Shown here: positions 12,872 through 20,871 of the stretch, one piece after another
How the letters are laid out: the number at the start of each line of letters is the position of its first letter
Position numbering within the stretch: the first letter of the stretch is position 1
Source: Clostridia bacterium
Lineage (GTDB): Bacteria > Bacillota > Clostridia > Oscillospirales > Acutalibacteraceae
Length of the DNA: 32,687 bases
Direction of reading: 5' to 3'
Assembly (NCBI GenBank): GCA_017503785.1
Contig: JAFVSK010000007.1
Coordinates: forward strand, 1 to 32,687
Position numbers and translations under genes: made by a program
The notes under the pieces: generated by a model
What the model saw: the letters and a program-made list of their open reading frames with translations, nothing else
Databases searched by the model: none
What the model was told of the DNA's origin: nothing

Positions 12872-13762
12872 ATGAATACGAAACGTTGGCTATCACAACA
12901 TACCCACGATCTCACCGGCGTGCACGTGGCCGTTACCGGCCCCACCGGCGGGCTGGGGCTTGCATTATGCCGTTATTTGGCGGGGCTTCATGCGTCATTG
13001 ATTCTGTTGGACCGCAATGCAGAAAAATCTGCTGCGCTGCAACAGCAATTGCTGGCGCAATTTCCGCAACTCCAATTACGCCGCATCCCGCTGGACTTGG
13101 CCGATATGGCTTCGGTGCGCGCGGCGTGTGCCGAGTTGAAAACACAACCCATAGATATACTCATTCACAATGCCGGCGCCTACAGCATCCCCCGCACCCG
13201 CTGCGACACCGGATTGGATAACGTGTTTCAGATCAACTGCGCCGCGCCCTACTATCTCACGCGCGAGCTGTTACCGCTTCTGCGTGAGCGTGGCGGCCAC
13301 GTGGTAATGGTGAGCAGCATTGCTCACAACTACGCCCCCACCGATCCTGCCGATCCCGATTTTTCTACCCGCCGTCCCGCACGGTTGGTATACGGCAACG
13401 CCAAACGGCGGCTCATGTTTGCGCTGCAGGAGCTGTTTGCCGCCGAAACGAAAGCCACGTTGGCCGTTGCGCACCCCGGCATCACGCTCACCAACATTAC
13501 GGCGCATTATCCCAAGTTTGTCTTTGCCGTTATCAAGAATCCGATGAAGTGGATCTTTATGAGCCCTCAACACGCCTGCCTCAGTCTGCTGTGCGGCGTG
13601 TTTGAGAAAACCGGCTATCACGAATGGATCGGTCCGCGCTTGTTTCATATCTGGGGCGCGCCCGCGCACCGAAAGCTGGGCACTTGCACCCCTGCCGAAA
13701 GCACCGCCATTGCCGCGCAAATGGATGCACTATACCAAGCAATGAAAACACCCGACGCCTAA
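12872..13762 (+). CDS. Short-chain dehydrogenase/reductase (SDR)
   Basis: 296 residues with a Rossmann fold. The cofactor motif is VTGPTGGLG (about 22-30), with NAG in HNAGAY (about 100). The catalytic Ser lies in MVSSIA and the YxxxK is seen as YGNAK (about 173-177). The size and C-terminal extension resemble the retinol-dehydrogenase/WW-domain-oxidoreductase-like branch. The substrate cannot be told. ATG 12872 is chosen because coding character begins there; the frame stays open upstream to 12749 but that stretch contains the promoter. No ribosome binding site precedes it (leaderless). The gene is monocistronic, with a terminator overlapping its stop. Confidence 0.9.
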   Translation: MNTKRWLSQHTHDLTGVHVAVTGPTGGLGLALCRYLAGLHASLILLDRNAEKSAALQQQLLAQFPQLQLRRIPLDLADMASVRAACAELKTQPIDILIHNAGAYSIPRTRCDTGLDNVFQINCAAPYYLTRELLPLLRERGGHVVMVSSIAHNYAPTDPADPDFSTRRPARLVYGNAKRRLMFALQELFAAETKATLAVAHPGITLTNITAHYPKFVFAVIKNPMKWIFMSPQHACLSLLCGVFEKTGYHEWIGPRLFHIWGAPAHRKLGTCTPAESTAIAAQMDALYQAMKTPDA

Positions 13763-13776
13763 CGTCGGGTGTTTTT
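13747..13776 (+). terminator. Terminator overlapping the SDR stop codon
   Basis: ACACCCGACG (13748-13757) pairs with CGTCGGGTGT (13763-13772), followed by TTTTTT. It overlaps the last codons and may also serve the convergent small gene, whose stop abuts it. Confidence 0.85.
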
Positions 13777-13946
13777 TAGCAAATCGTATACGAGAGCATT
13801 TCATAGTGCAGGCGCGTACCGACATCGGTGTTCGGCGGCAGTAAGGCCATCGCAATAAACAGCGGTTCGGCTTCGGGATGTTCCACGTCGCTCAAATAGG
13901 CGTATTCGCCCTCGATCTTCAGCACCACATAGTCCTTTGGTTCCAT
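13776..13946 (-). CDS. Small conserved-looking protein, 56 residues
   Basis: The product begins MEPKDYVVLKIEGEYAYLSD, then VEHPEAEPLFIAMALLPP, and ends HYEMLSYTIC. It is soluble and acidic, with one beta-rich domain and no membrane segment. ATG 13946 has AAGGGGG about 10 nt ahead, and a good promoter at 13972-14000 serves it. The pattern (DYV.L.I.G.YAYL ... E.LFIAMALLP..TD.G..L.YE...Y.I) is, as I recall, shared by small uncharacterised proteins of related clostridia. Function unknown. Confidence 0.75.
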   Translation of the reverse strand: MEPKDYVVLKIEGEYAYLSDVEHPEAEPLFIAMALLPPNTDVGTRLHYEMLSYTIC

Positions 13947-13971
13947 AAAGCACCGGCCCCCTTTGCGATTT

Positions 13972-14000
13972 AGTATAGCAAAATTCGTCGCTTTTTGCAA
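13972..14000 (-). promoter_or_regulatory. Promoter of the 56-residue protein gene
   Basis: Minus strand TTGCAA (13995-14000), 17-nt spacer, TATACT (13972-13977). Confidence 0.75.
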
Positions 14001-14017
14001 CATATCCGTTCAACTTA

Positions 14018-14046
14018 TTGACAAACATTTTTTGCAGTGCCATAAT
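14018..14046 (+). promoter_or_regulatory. Promoter of the MFS transporter gene
   Basis: TTGACA (14018-14023), 17-nt spacer, CATAAT (14041-14046). It is divergent from the promoter at 13972-14000, with the two -35 boxes 17 nt apart. Confidence 0.8.
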
Positions 14047-14073
14047 AACTATATCAAACACGGCAGGTGACGT

Positions 14074-15285
14074 ATGAAACGAATAACTATCAGTGAAAAA
14101 GCACGCAACGCCATTATGCTGGGCGTTATGTGCGCCATTGCTTACTTGGCGGTGTATCTTGCACGAAATATTCTCAGCGCGGTGTCGCCGCAAATGATCG
14201 AGCTGGGGGTGCTCCCCACCGAAAAGGTGGGCACGCTGTCTTCGGCGTTCTTTATCACCTATGCCATCGGTCAGCTCATCAACGGCTCCATCGGCGATAA
14301 GATCAAAACCAAATACATGATCTGCTTCGGCTTGGCGCTGGCAGGCGTGTGCAACCTGTTGTTCGCATGGTTTGTGCATCTGCCGCTCGCCGCCTATGCC
14401 GCCTACGGTATGACAGGCTTTTTCCTGGCCATGATCTACGGCCCCATGGTGAAGCTGGTGGCCGAAAACATTGATCCCATCTACGTGGCACGTTGCAGCT
14501 TGGGATACAATTTCTCCTCGTTTTTCGGTTCACCGTTGGCCGGCTTGTTGGCAGTGAACCTCACGTGGAACACCGCATTTTCCGTGAGCAGCGCCGTGCT
14601 CATTATCATGGCGGTCATCTGCTTTACGGTGTTTCATCAAATGGAACGGCACGGCATTATTCGTTACGGTCAATACCGCAAGCCCAAGGGCAGCGGCGGT
14701 GGTGTCAAGGTCTTGATCAAGCACCGCATCATTAAGTTTATTTTTATCTCCATCATCACCGGTGTGGTACGCACCACCGTGGTGTTCTGGCTTCCCACCT
14801 ATTTGTCGCAGCACCTCGGCTTCGCCTCCGATACGGCGGCGCTGCTGTTCACGGTGTCCACACTGATCATTTCGGCCGCCGCCTTTTTGGCAATCTTCAT
14901 TTACGAGCGGCTCAATCGCAATATCGACACCACTCTGCTGTTATCGTTCAGTGTGGCTGCCGTGGCGTTTTTGCTGGTGTATCTTTTACCCCACCCCGCC
15001 GCCAATATTGCCTGCATGATCGTGGCCATCACGTCTTCCAACTGTGCCGCTTCGATGCTATGGAACATTTACTGTCCCAGCCTGCGCGATACGGGTATGG
15101 TATCGGGTGCCACCGGCTTTTTGGATTTCGTGGGCTATATGTCGGCGGCCATTTCCTCAACGCTGTTTGCCGAAGCCACCACCACCATCGGCTGGGGCGG
15201 CCTCATCCTCGTGTGGCTCGCCTTAATGCTGGCCGGTATCGTGGTGTCGCTCCCCTATCATAAGTTCAAAAAAACGACCGCGTAA
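14074..15285 (+). CDS. MFS transporter, organophosphate:phosphate antiporter-like
   Basis: 403 residues with about 12 TM helices in two halves and a cytosolic loop in the middle (RYGQYRKPKGSGGG). The N-terminal AYLAVYLARNILSAVSP resembles the YxxRxN segment of the GlpT/UhpT (OPA) family, whose Arg binds phosphate. AIGQLINGSIGDKIKTKYMI is the MFS motif between TM2 and TM3. The likely substrate is a phosphorylated sugar or glycerol-phosphate, but this is inference from the family. The start has AGGTGA ahead. The gene is monocistronic, with its own promoter and terminator. Confidence 0.87.
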   Translation: MKRITISEKARNAIMLGVMCAIAYLAVYLARNILSAVSPQMIELGVLPTEKVGTLSSAFFITYAIGQLINGSIGDKIKTKYMICFGLALAGVCNLLFAWFVHLPLAAYAAYGMTGFFLAMIYGPMVKLVAENIDPIYVARCSLGYNFSSFFGSPLAGLLAVNLTWNTAFSVSSAVLIIMAVICFTVFHQMERHGIIRYGQYRKPKGSGGGVKVLIKHRIIKFIFISIITGVVRTTVVFWLPTYLSQHLGFASDTAALLFTVSTLIISAAAFLAIFIYERLNRNIDTTLLLSFSVAAVAFLLVYLLPHPAANIACMIVAITSSNCAASMLWNIYCPSLRDTGMVSGATGFLDFVGYMSAAISSTLFAEATTTIGWGGLILVWLALMLAGIVVSLPYHKFKKTTA

Positions 15286-15297
15286 GCGGTCGTTTTT
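15270..15297. terminator. Bidirectional terminator between convergent genes
   Basis: AAAAACGACCGC pairs with GCGGTCGTTTTT across GTAA. It ends the MFS gene, and also the epimerase gene on the minus strand. Confidence 0.88.
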
Positions 15298-15304
15298 CTT
15301 TGTG

Positions 15305-16222
15305 TCATTCAATCAAGCCTTCGCTGCGCATCCAATCCACTGCACGGCGAAGCGTTTCCTTGGCGCTGTACTTCGGCTCATAGCCAAGCAGCTTGCGCGC
15401 CTTGGAAATATCGGGCAGCATGTGGGCATAGAAATGCCACCAGTTACCCATGTCGGGGTTGATCTCGGTGGTGTACGTTTCCCACGAAACACGCTCCACG
15501 GGAATATCCACACCGTAGATCTCGCTAAACAGCTGCACCAGCTGCGTGCCGGTCACCGAATCGGCGGCACCCACGTTGAAGATCTGCCCTGCTGCCGCGG
15601 TGCGGTTGTTGATGGCCAAGGCAAACAATGCTGCAATATCCTCGGCATCGCACGGGCCGATCAGCGCTTCGGGGCCGTCGGGTAAAATCACCGTTTCGCC
15701 ACGTTGAAGCGCCTTGTGGCACTCCACGCTGCGCCCACCCATTTGATCCAGCGGAACCTTACCCGGGCCGCAAATGTTGGGCGGCATAATGGCGGTAAAT
15801 TCCGCCTTACAAGCACTCGATTGGGCGATCATTTCGCAAATTTGCGGATACCGTACGTCGTACCCACCAAACAGGCACGGGTTTTGGTACAGCTCGGGCG
15901 TGGGCACCACGCGGGGATAACCAAACATCCACAGCGACCCGCAGGCCACCAAGTGTCCAATATCGTCCTTCAGGGCGTTCCAAACGGCATAGGCCTTGCC
16001 GGGAAACTCTGCCACCGCATCAAAATGATACTTACGCAGTTCCTTTAAGCTCTCCTCATCACCGGCATTGCAGGTGATAAACTGTGCGCCGTCCAAAGCG
16101 GAACCCGTGTGTGCAGGGCGCAGGCCGCGTGTACCCACATAGACCTCATGGCCCTGTTTTAACAGCATCGGCACCAAAAACGAGCCAACATGGCCGGTAC
16201 CACCAATAACTAATACTTTCAT
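15305..16222 (-). CDS. NAD(P)-dependent epimerase/dehydratase (extended SDR)
   Basis: 305 residues. The product starts MKVLVIGGTGHVGSFLVPML, with the GxxGxxG cofactor motif (GGTGHVG, 7-13). The core has ACGSLWMFGY in place of the usual catalytic Ser region and ICGPG (usual RxxxxxGPG) in the middle. The YxxxK is replaced or shifted: DVRYPQICEM gives Y-P-Q-I-C, without Lys. This makes a classical UDP-sugar epimerase reaction doubtful; atypical nucleoside-diphosphate-sugar epimerase-like proteins are common in clostridia. ATG 16222 follows AAGGAGAG; an upstream ATG at 16264 is less likely. The gene is monocistronic and convergent with the MFS gene. Confidence 0.85.
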   Translation of the reverse strand: MKVLVIGGTGHVGSFLVPMLLKQGHEVYVGTRGLRPAHTGSALDGAQFITCNAGDEESLKELRKYHFDAVAEFPGKAYAVWNALKDDIGHLVACGSLWMFGYPRVVPTPELYQNPCLFGGYDVRYPQICEMIAQSSACKAEFTAIMPPNICGPGKVPLDQMGGRSVECHKALQRGETVILPDGPEALIGPCDAEDIAALFALAINNRTAAAGQIFNVGAADSVTGTQLVQLFSEIYGVDIPVERVSWETYTTEINPDMGNWWHFYAHMLPDISKARKLLGYEPKYSAKETLRRAVDWMRSEGLIE

Positions 16223-16368
16223 CTTCAACTCTCCTTTCAAGGGTATCATATCAAAAATCATCACTTTATGGGAGTGGAAAATCGGGCATTTTCAGTGTGC
16301 GATCGTACATTTTAAACCTGCCGTTTCGCATATTCACCAATTTTGTAACACCAACTTTGGCATAAATA

Positions 16369-16405
16369 ACCAAGACCGTGCAGCAGAATGCTGCACGGTC
16401 TTGGT
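16369..16405 (-). terminator. Long hairpin after the AAA+ gene
   Basis: A 17-bp perfect stem, ACCAAGACCGTGCAGCA with its complement, has a 3-nt loop and abuts the stop at 16407. The U-run after it on the minus strand is poor (TTATTTATG), so it may act as a weak terminator or a 3'-end stabiliser. Confidence 0.7.
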
Positions 16406-16406
16406 G

Positions 16407-18491
16407 TTATACAAAGCCTAAAGCACGAGAGCGCTTTTTGTCCATCATTTTGGAAAATTCGTTTTCGCCGCTCGCTGCCATAAAGTCTTCGGCAATCAGC
16501 ACCGAGGTATCTTCCTTGTTCAGCTGAGCGCGCAACACGGTTTTGGCCCACGTGCGCTCGAACAGATTGCGTACAAAACGTGCATTGCTGAATTCCTTTG
16601 ATTCCAGCACGTCGTCGGGAAGCGCATCAAAATACGCCTTTACCGCTTGCTTAAACTCCTCGTCAAACGTGAAGTTTTTGCCCGCCATTTGTAAGAAGAT
16701 TTCATACAGCTGCTCGCGAGTATAGTTCGGAAATTCAATGACATACGGCATACGGCTTGCCAAACCGGCGTTGCCGTGCATCAGTTCTTCCATTTCGTCG
16801 GGATAGCCCGCCATGATCACCACAAAATCCTTGCGGTGATTTTCCATTTCCGCAATGAGCGTGTCGATCGCCTCGCGGCCGAAATCACGCTTGCTGGTTT
16901 CGTTACCGCGATACAGGGAATACGCTTCGTCGATGAACATTACCGAACCATAGGCATCGCGGCACATAGCAGCTGTTTTCGGTGCGGTTTCACCAATGTA
17001 GACACCGCACAGATCTCGTCCGCGATGCTCAAAGAAACCGCCGTTGCGCAAAACGCCCTTCTCTTTGAGGATACGCCCCACCAAGCGTGCCACGGTGGTT
17101 TTACCGGTACCGGGGTTGCCCACAAAGCGCATGTGGATACACGGTGCGCCCAGATCCTTGCTTTTCAGTGACATCTCGATCTGTGCCACGATCTCCAGCA
17201 CGCTTTGCTTTACCGAGTCCATACCGACGTATTCATCCAACAGTTCCAGTCCGGTCTTGTTGGCATCACCGTATGCGGTAACAAAGCCGTCGAGTTCTTC
17301 GCAGCGAACCACCATATCGGTGCTGTTGTGGCAAGCATTATACAGTTCCTTGCGGTACACCAGCTCGCGAACGATCTTATTTACGGTATTGATACCATAA
17401 AAACGGCCGTCGTTCTTTTCCTCGGCGATGCGTTCGGCAAACAGGTCCCACACCTCGGGCTGCGGCAAAAAGCCGCGCCGTTTCACTTCTTCGCGAGCGT
17501 AGGTGATCAGCTCCTCGTTGGTAAAAGGGACAAACGGAACCGTGCGAACCGTCAACAGGTCGCCAATGCCCTCTTGTAAAGTTTGCAGCACCTCGGGCTC
17601 CACAAACGGCACACGGAACACCACCAGGTTTTTGCCCAGGTTATCCTCAACGTACAGCAAAAAATCCCGAAATTCTTTTTCGCGGATCTTAGTCATCCAC
17701 TCGCTGATATCGATACATACAATACGTCCCAGCCCGTTCAGACTTCTTTGAATGGTATCCTTCGCTTTGTCAAACGGATGGTCGTTCGTGCGCTCCTTAT
17801 AGGGCTGCAGCTTAATTTCCGTGACCTTTCGCAGCTGGAACTTAAACAGATCCAAATCGGAGAGAATGTCACCAAACAATTTCAAATACGTTGACAAACC
17901 GCAACCGTCATTAATAGCAAACAAATAGCATTGACTGTAGAACACGTCGCGATTACGCTGAGTCAGTTTGGGCGATATCGTGGCGAACTCGTGCATGAGC
18001 TCCTTAAACGCCTCTGCACCGATCACCGAATCCAACCGCTGCTCAACCTTCGGTTCCTCGACGTTTTGGGCAGAGGGTTGCGCTTGCGGCAAAGGATCTT
18101 CGTCACCAAAGAACTCAAACATTTCCTCATCAAGATCAAAAGGATCCCTCGTTACTTGCGGCGTGGTTGGGACTGTTTTGGACATGACCTGCGATATCGG
18201 AATCCCCGCCGCAACCGACGGTGCCGTTTTCACTGTGTAGTGTACGAGCGAGCTTCCCGGTTCAATGCCCAGTTTTTCCTTCAACGTTTCCTGGAGGCAG
18301 ATAATGGCCTCCGTCATGCGCACGTCTGCCTTGATAAGCACGCTGCCCTCATAAATTGATTGCGCTTCAAACTCGGTTTTTCCGAACTTTTCCTCCAGAT
18401 ACCGCACGATCGTGTGCAGCACCAGCACGTTTTCTTTATTAAATTTTTCGCTTGCCCACGGTCTGTCCAGCGACAGCTTTACGATAAGCAT
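16407..18491 (-). CDS. CbxX/CfqX-type AAA+ ATPase with a degenerate first ATPase domain
   Basis: 694 residues. Residues 1-90 form a small alpha/beta domain; 100-150 is a Pro/acid-rich linker. At 185-330 a first AAA-like domain has a P-loop that has lost its Lys (INDGCGLST, about 194-201) and a Walker-B-like IVCIDIS (257-263). The C-terminal AAA+ domain is intact: Walker A GNPGTGKTT (458-466), Walker B VMFIDEA (517-523), a sensor in VIMAGY, and the arginine-finger region GLASRMPYVIEF. This pattern matches the CbxX/SpoVK/EccA group, hexameric remodelling ATPases. The start follows GAAGGGTGAAAGCC. It is last in an apparent operon with the two genes upstream (24-nt and 18-nt gaps). The client is unknown. 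Confidence 0.85.
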   Translation of the reverse strand: MLIVKLSLDRPWASEKFNKENVLVLHTIVRYLEEKFGKTEFEAQSIYEGSVLIKADVRMTEAIICLQETLKEKLGIEPGSSLVHYTVKTAPSVAAGIPISQVMSKTVPTTPQVTRDPFDLDEEMFEFFGDEDPLPQAQPSAQNVEEPKVEQRLDSVIGAEAFKELMHEFATISPKLTQRNRDVFYSQCYLFAINDGCGLSTYLKLFGDILSDLDLFKFQLRKVTEIKLQPYKERTNDHPFDKAKDTIQRSLNGLGRIVCIDISEWMTKIREKEFRDFLLYVEDNLGKNLVVFRVPFVEPEVLQTLQEGIGDLLTVRTVPFVPFTNEELITYAREEVKRRGFLPQPEVWDLFAERIAEEKNDGRFYGINTVNKIVRELVYRKELYNACHNSTDMVVRCEELDGFVTAYGDANKTGLELLDEYVGMDSVKQSVLEIVAQIEMSLKSKDLGAPCIHMRFVGNPGTGKTTVARLVGRILKEKGVLRNGGFFEHRGRDLCGVYIGETAPKTAAMCRDAYGSVMFIDEAYSLYRGNETSKRDFGREAIDTLIAEMENHRKDFVVIMAGYPDEMEELMHGNAGLASRMPYVIEFPNYTREQLYEIFLQMAGKNFTFDEEFKQAVKAYFDALPDDVLESKEFSNARFVRNLFERTWAKTVLRAQLNKEDTSVLIAEDFMAASGENEFSKMMDKKRSRALGFV

Positions 18492-18515
18492 TGGCTTTCA
18501 CCCTTCGATTATCAT

Positions 18516-19007
18516 TTACAGAACAATTTCAAACTGCTGTTCGGGGGTAAGATCTGCCACGGCAAGATCGTTTGCATAGGTGCATTCCGGCAGAATGATC
18601 AGTGCCGTCAGCTTATCCTTCGAAGCCGGCAGCGGTGCCAAATGCCAAATTGCCGCATTCATTTTAATCAGCGTGTGCTTCGGCACAATAAACGCCTTCA
18701 CCAGCTCCGGAACAGGCGTGCCGCCCGAAGCGGGGGCTACGTGCAGGATCATATCGTCGTCCAACGGCATGATCATTTCCCACGTGGTCGTGTGATACTC
18801 CTGCTGGGTAATGATCATACGCTCGGGTTTTTTCACTACGATGGGAGAATAGCCCACGCGGTGCTCGCTGTCGCCCACGATACGATCGGGATAGAAGCTG
18901 TGCAATTCGCCGCACAGCGCATATCCCTGCGGCTGTTCCATGTTGTAGAACTGGCCAAACGGCGCAAATTCCTCGTGCGTGAGCGGCATCGCTTTAATGG
19001 TTTTCAT
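18516..19007 (-). CDS. Ureidoglycolate lyase-like cupin protein
   Basis: 163 residues starting MKTIKAMPLTHEEFAPFGQF, the typical opening of the ureidoglycolate lyase (AllA) family. The central EYHTTTWEMIMPLDDDMILHVAP and late PKHTLIKMNAAIWHLAPLPA fit a cupin beta barrel with His and Glu residues. AllA splits ureidoglycolate into glyoxylate and urea, but no other allantoin gene is here, so the real substrate may differ. The start has GAGG six nt ahead. It lies between the SGNH hydrolase gene and the AAA+ gene in the same direction with short gaps. Confidence 0.78.
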   Translation of the reverse strand: MKTIKAMPLTHEEFAPFGQFYNMEQPQGYALCGELHSFYPDRIVGDSEHRVGYSPIVVKKPERMIITQQEYHTTTWEMIMPLDDDMILHVAPASGGTPVPELVKAFIVPKHTLIKMNAAIWHLAPLPASKDKLTALIILPECTYANDLAVADLTPEQQFEIVL

Positions 19008-19025
19008 AATAATTCCTCCTCAAAA

Positions 19026-20075
19026 TTATACAATACTTTGCAGTAAGGGATACAAGGCTTTAGCTATCGACATAAAGCCCAGATCATTCGGATGGCAATT
19101 ATCGACCGTGCCTTCATTTTCGGCCCATTCCATCAGCGAAGGTCCGGGGACGAAATACACGTTCTCGTCGCCGGCGAGCTTGGCGGTACGGTAGGTTTTC
19201 TTAACGACCTCTAACCGCTGTTTTTCTTCTTCGTTTAAATACACCTTAGGACGTGTCATCATGACAATAGGCATGGTGGGGTGCGCCGCGCGGATCGTGC
19301 GGAACATGCGCTCGTGCGTTTCCTCCAGGTGCTGAACGGTGGGCGCGTTATGATCGTAATCGTACACAAACAGCGACATATTCAGTCCGGCAATGTACTC
19401 AGCCATAACTTCCTCGCCCTTGGCACTGCCGGAAAAGCCTAAGTTAACGTGATCGCGATTTAGCCAGCGCGTTAATATGTTTTGATAGGCGTTTCCCGGG
19501 CGCGAAGCGCAGCCGCCCTGGGTAATGGACGAGCCGTAATATACAATGGGAGCAGCTTCAATGTACGGTGTAGGCGCTTCCAGCACAGCAGTTTCACTCA
19601 CGCCGATATACAGAGCGCTGACCTGCGAATACAGCGGAAAATGCACTGTGATCTCGTGCATTCCCTCCCCCAGTTCGATTACGCCCTCATAGGCGCTGAT
19701 CTCCTCCAGTGGCGGAACGAAGGTGCGTATGTAGCGCTCCTTACCATCAATCGTTTCATACAAATCCAAACCGGCAGAGCCCGAAAACGCAAAATGCGCC
19801 ATACGACCGGGGCACGGTGTTTCCATGTGCATGGCAACGTAGGTGCTGTTGGTGCGAAAACGCACACGCCCACCGGCTGTGTGATTGTGCAACTCGTAAA
19901 CGCCCTCGCTGGTAGCTCGTGCCACTTCCTCGGGCAAACGGCGATACTGACCGTTTTCGTAAAACACACCGTACACCGCAAACGGTTCATCCTGCACGTT
20001 GTAGAACTTTACATCCGCTTTACCGATTGTGGTGTTGGTTTTGAAATTGGCATCAATTTCCTCAATTCTCGCCAT
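19026..20075 (-). CDS. SGNH/GDSL hydrolase with N-terminal GxDLY domain
   Basis: 349 residues. An N-terminal jelly-roll domain (about 1-165) contains the GLDLY motif (FSGSAGLDLYETIDG). The C-terminal SGNH domain has the nucleophile block YYGSSITQGG (about 177-186), the Gly block NLGFSGSAKGE, and the Asp-His block DNCHPNDLGF. Such two-domain esterases remove acyl groups from sugars or glycans. No signal peptide is seen, so it should act in the cytoplasm on imported substrates. ATG 20075 follows AAGAGGTGATAACT; the longer frame to 20228 runs across the upstream terminator and is not used. It heads the three-gene cluster. Confidence 0.88.
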   Translation of the reverse strand: MARIEEIDANFKTNTTIGKADVKFYNVQDEPFAVYGVFYENGQYRRLPEEVARATSEGVYELHNHTAGGRVRFRTNSTYVAMHMETPCPGRMAHFAFSGSAGLDLYETIDGKERYIRTFVPPLEEISAYEGVIELGEGMHEITVHFPLYSQVSALYIGVSETAVLEAPTPYIEAAPIVYYGSSITQGGCASRPGNAYQNILTRWLNRDHVNLGFSGSAKGEEVMAEYIAGLNMSLFVYDYDHNAPTVQHLEETHERMFRTIRAAHPTMPIVMMTRPKVYLNEEEKQRLEVVKKTYRTAKLAGDENVYFVPGPSLMEWAENEGTVDNCHPNDLGFMSIAKALYPLLQSIV

Positions 20076-20122
20076 AGTTATCACCTCTTGCTCCATTGTA
20101 CCACGCTTTTCGAGCAAGAGCA

Positions 20123-20154
20123 ACAAAAAAAGCACCGTACGGTGCTTTTTTTGT
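20123..20154. terminator. Palindromic terminator between the PRTase-like gene and the SGNH gene
   Basis: A 32-nt perfect palindrome, ACAAAAAAAGCACCGT and its complement. The T-run on the minus strand terminates the phosphoribosyltransferase-like gene, whose stop is at 20159. Confidence 0.88.
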
Positions 20155-20158
20155 GTTC

Positions 20159-20800
20159 TTACAATTTCGAGAAACCGTGGCTGTTTACCAACGCATCCAG
20201 TTTTTGACCCGCCTTGCACATAGGGCACTCGTGTGCGGGATAGTTTTGATAATCCTCCAAATCGTTCGGATCAAATACCGAGCGCACGGGGAAGCCGCCG
20301 CACTCCTTCGCGGTGGAGAAAATGGCCGCCACGCCCGATACCTTGCCACCATAATACTGAATGGCATCCAACGCGGCCTGCACCGTTTTTCCCGATGCTA
20401 CCGATACCGCCAGCACCAGCACATGCTTACCGGCGATCATCGGTACAATGTTATCGCGGAACAAGAGCTGACTGCCGCTGGTGGTTTCCGGTGTGACCAC
20501 GTAAATGGATTTGTGCGCGTTCATGTTGATAACGTCCGCCTTAGCCAAGCTATCGGCCAAGCAGGCACCGATCACCTCGGTGCCGTCGAGACAAAGCACG
20601 GTATCCACAACGGTATCGGTGTAATAGTAGGAGGCCAACTCCTCGGCCACGGCACGTGCCTCAGACAAACGCGCTTTTTGGGCTACCACGTCAATATAAT
20701 AATTGCTGTGGCAGTTGCTGGTGGCAAAGTGACCCATCGCCACGCGCAGGAACAAATTGTTGCGCTTGGTAGCGTATTTCATCGTGTGTACAGTTGGCAT
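20159..20800 (-). CDS. Orotate-phosphoribosyltransferase-like protein with altered PRPP loop
   Basis: 213 residues. The N-terminus FLRVAMGHFATSNCHSNYYID, the centre LCLDGTEVIGACLAD and IFRDNI-like LLFRDNIVPM belong to a clostridial PRTase-fold family often labelled orotate phosphoribosyltransferase. The PRPP-binding loop, usually VVVDDVxTTG, is here HVLVLAVSVASGKT, without the two Asp that hold the ribose hydroxyls. The C-terminus carries CPMCKAGQKLDALVN, a possible metal or structural CxxC, and ends SHGFSKL. Enzyme activity is therefore doubtful; a regulatory or binding role is possible. The start follows GGGAGGATACACT. It has its own promoter and terminator. Confidence 0.8.
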   Translation of the reverse strand: MPTVHTMKYATKRNNLFLRVAMGHFATSNCHSNYYIDVVAQKARLSEARAVAEELASYYYTDTVVDTVLCLDGTEVIGACLADSLAKADVINMNAHKSIYVVTPETTSGSQLLFRDNIVPMIAGKHVLVLAVSVASGKTVQAALDAIQYYGGKVSGVAAIFSTAKECGGFPVRSVFDPNDLEDYQNYPAHECPMCKAGQKLDALVNSHGFSKL

Positions 20801-20832
20801 AGTGTATCCTCCCTATGTAGTATCTTGGTTAT

Positions 20833-20861
20833 ATTGTACACTATTTATCAATGTACTGCAA
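20833..20861 (-). promoter_or_regulatory. Promoter of the PRTase-like gene
   Basis: Minus strand TTGCAG (20856-20861), 17-nt spacer, TACAAT (20833-20838). It stands directly after the end of the SulP gene. Confidence 0.72.
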
Positions 20862-20871
20862 GAGTTTTCTT

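Noticed and set aside
20076-20228. Longer start for the SGNH hydrolase
   Set aside because: The extension would cross the terminator palindrome at 20123-20154; ATG 20075 has a good ribosome binding site.
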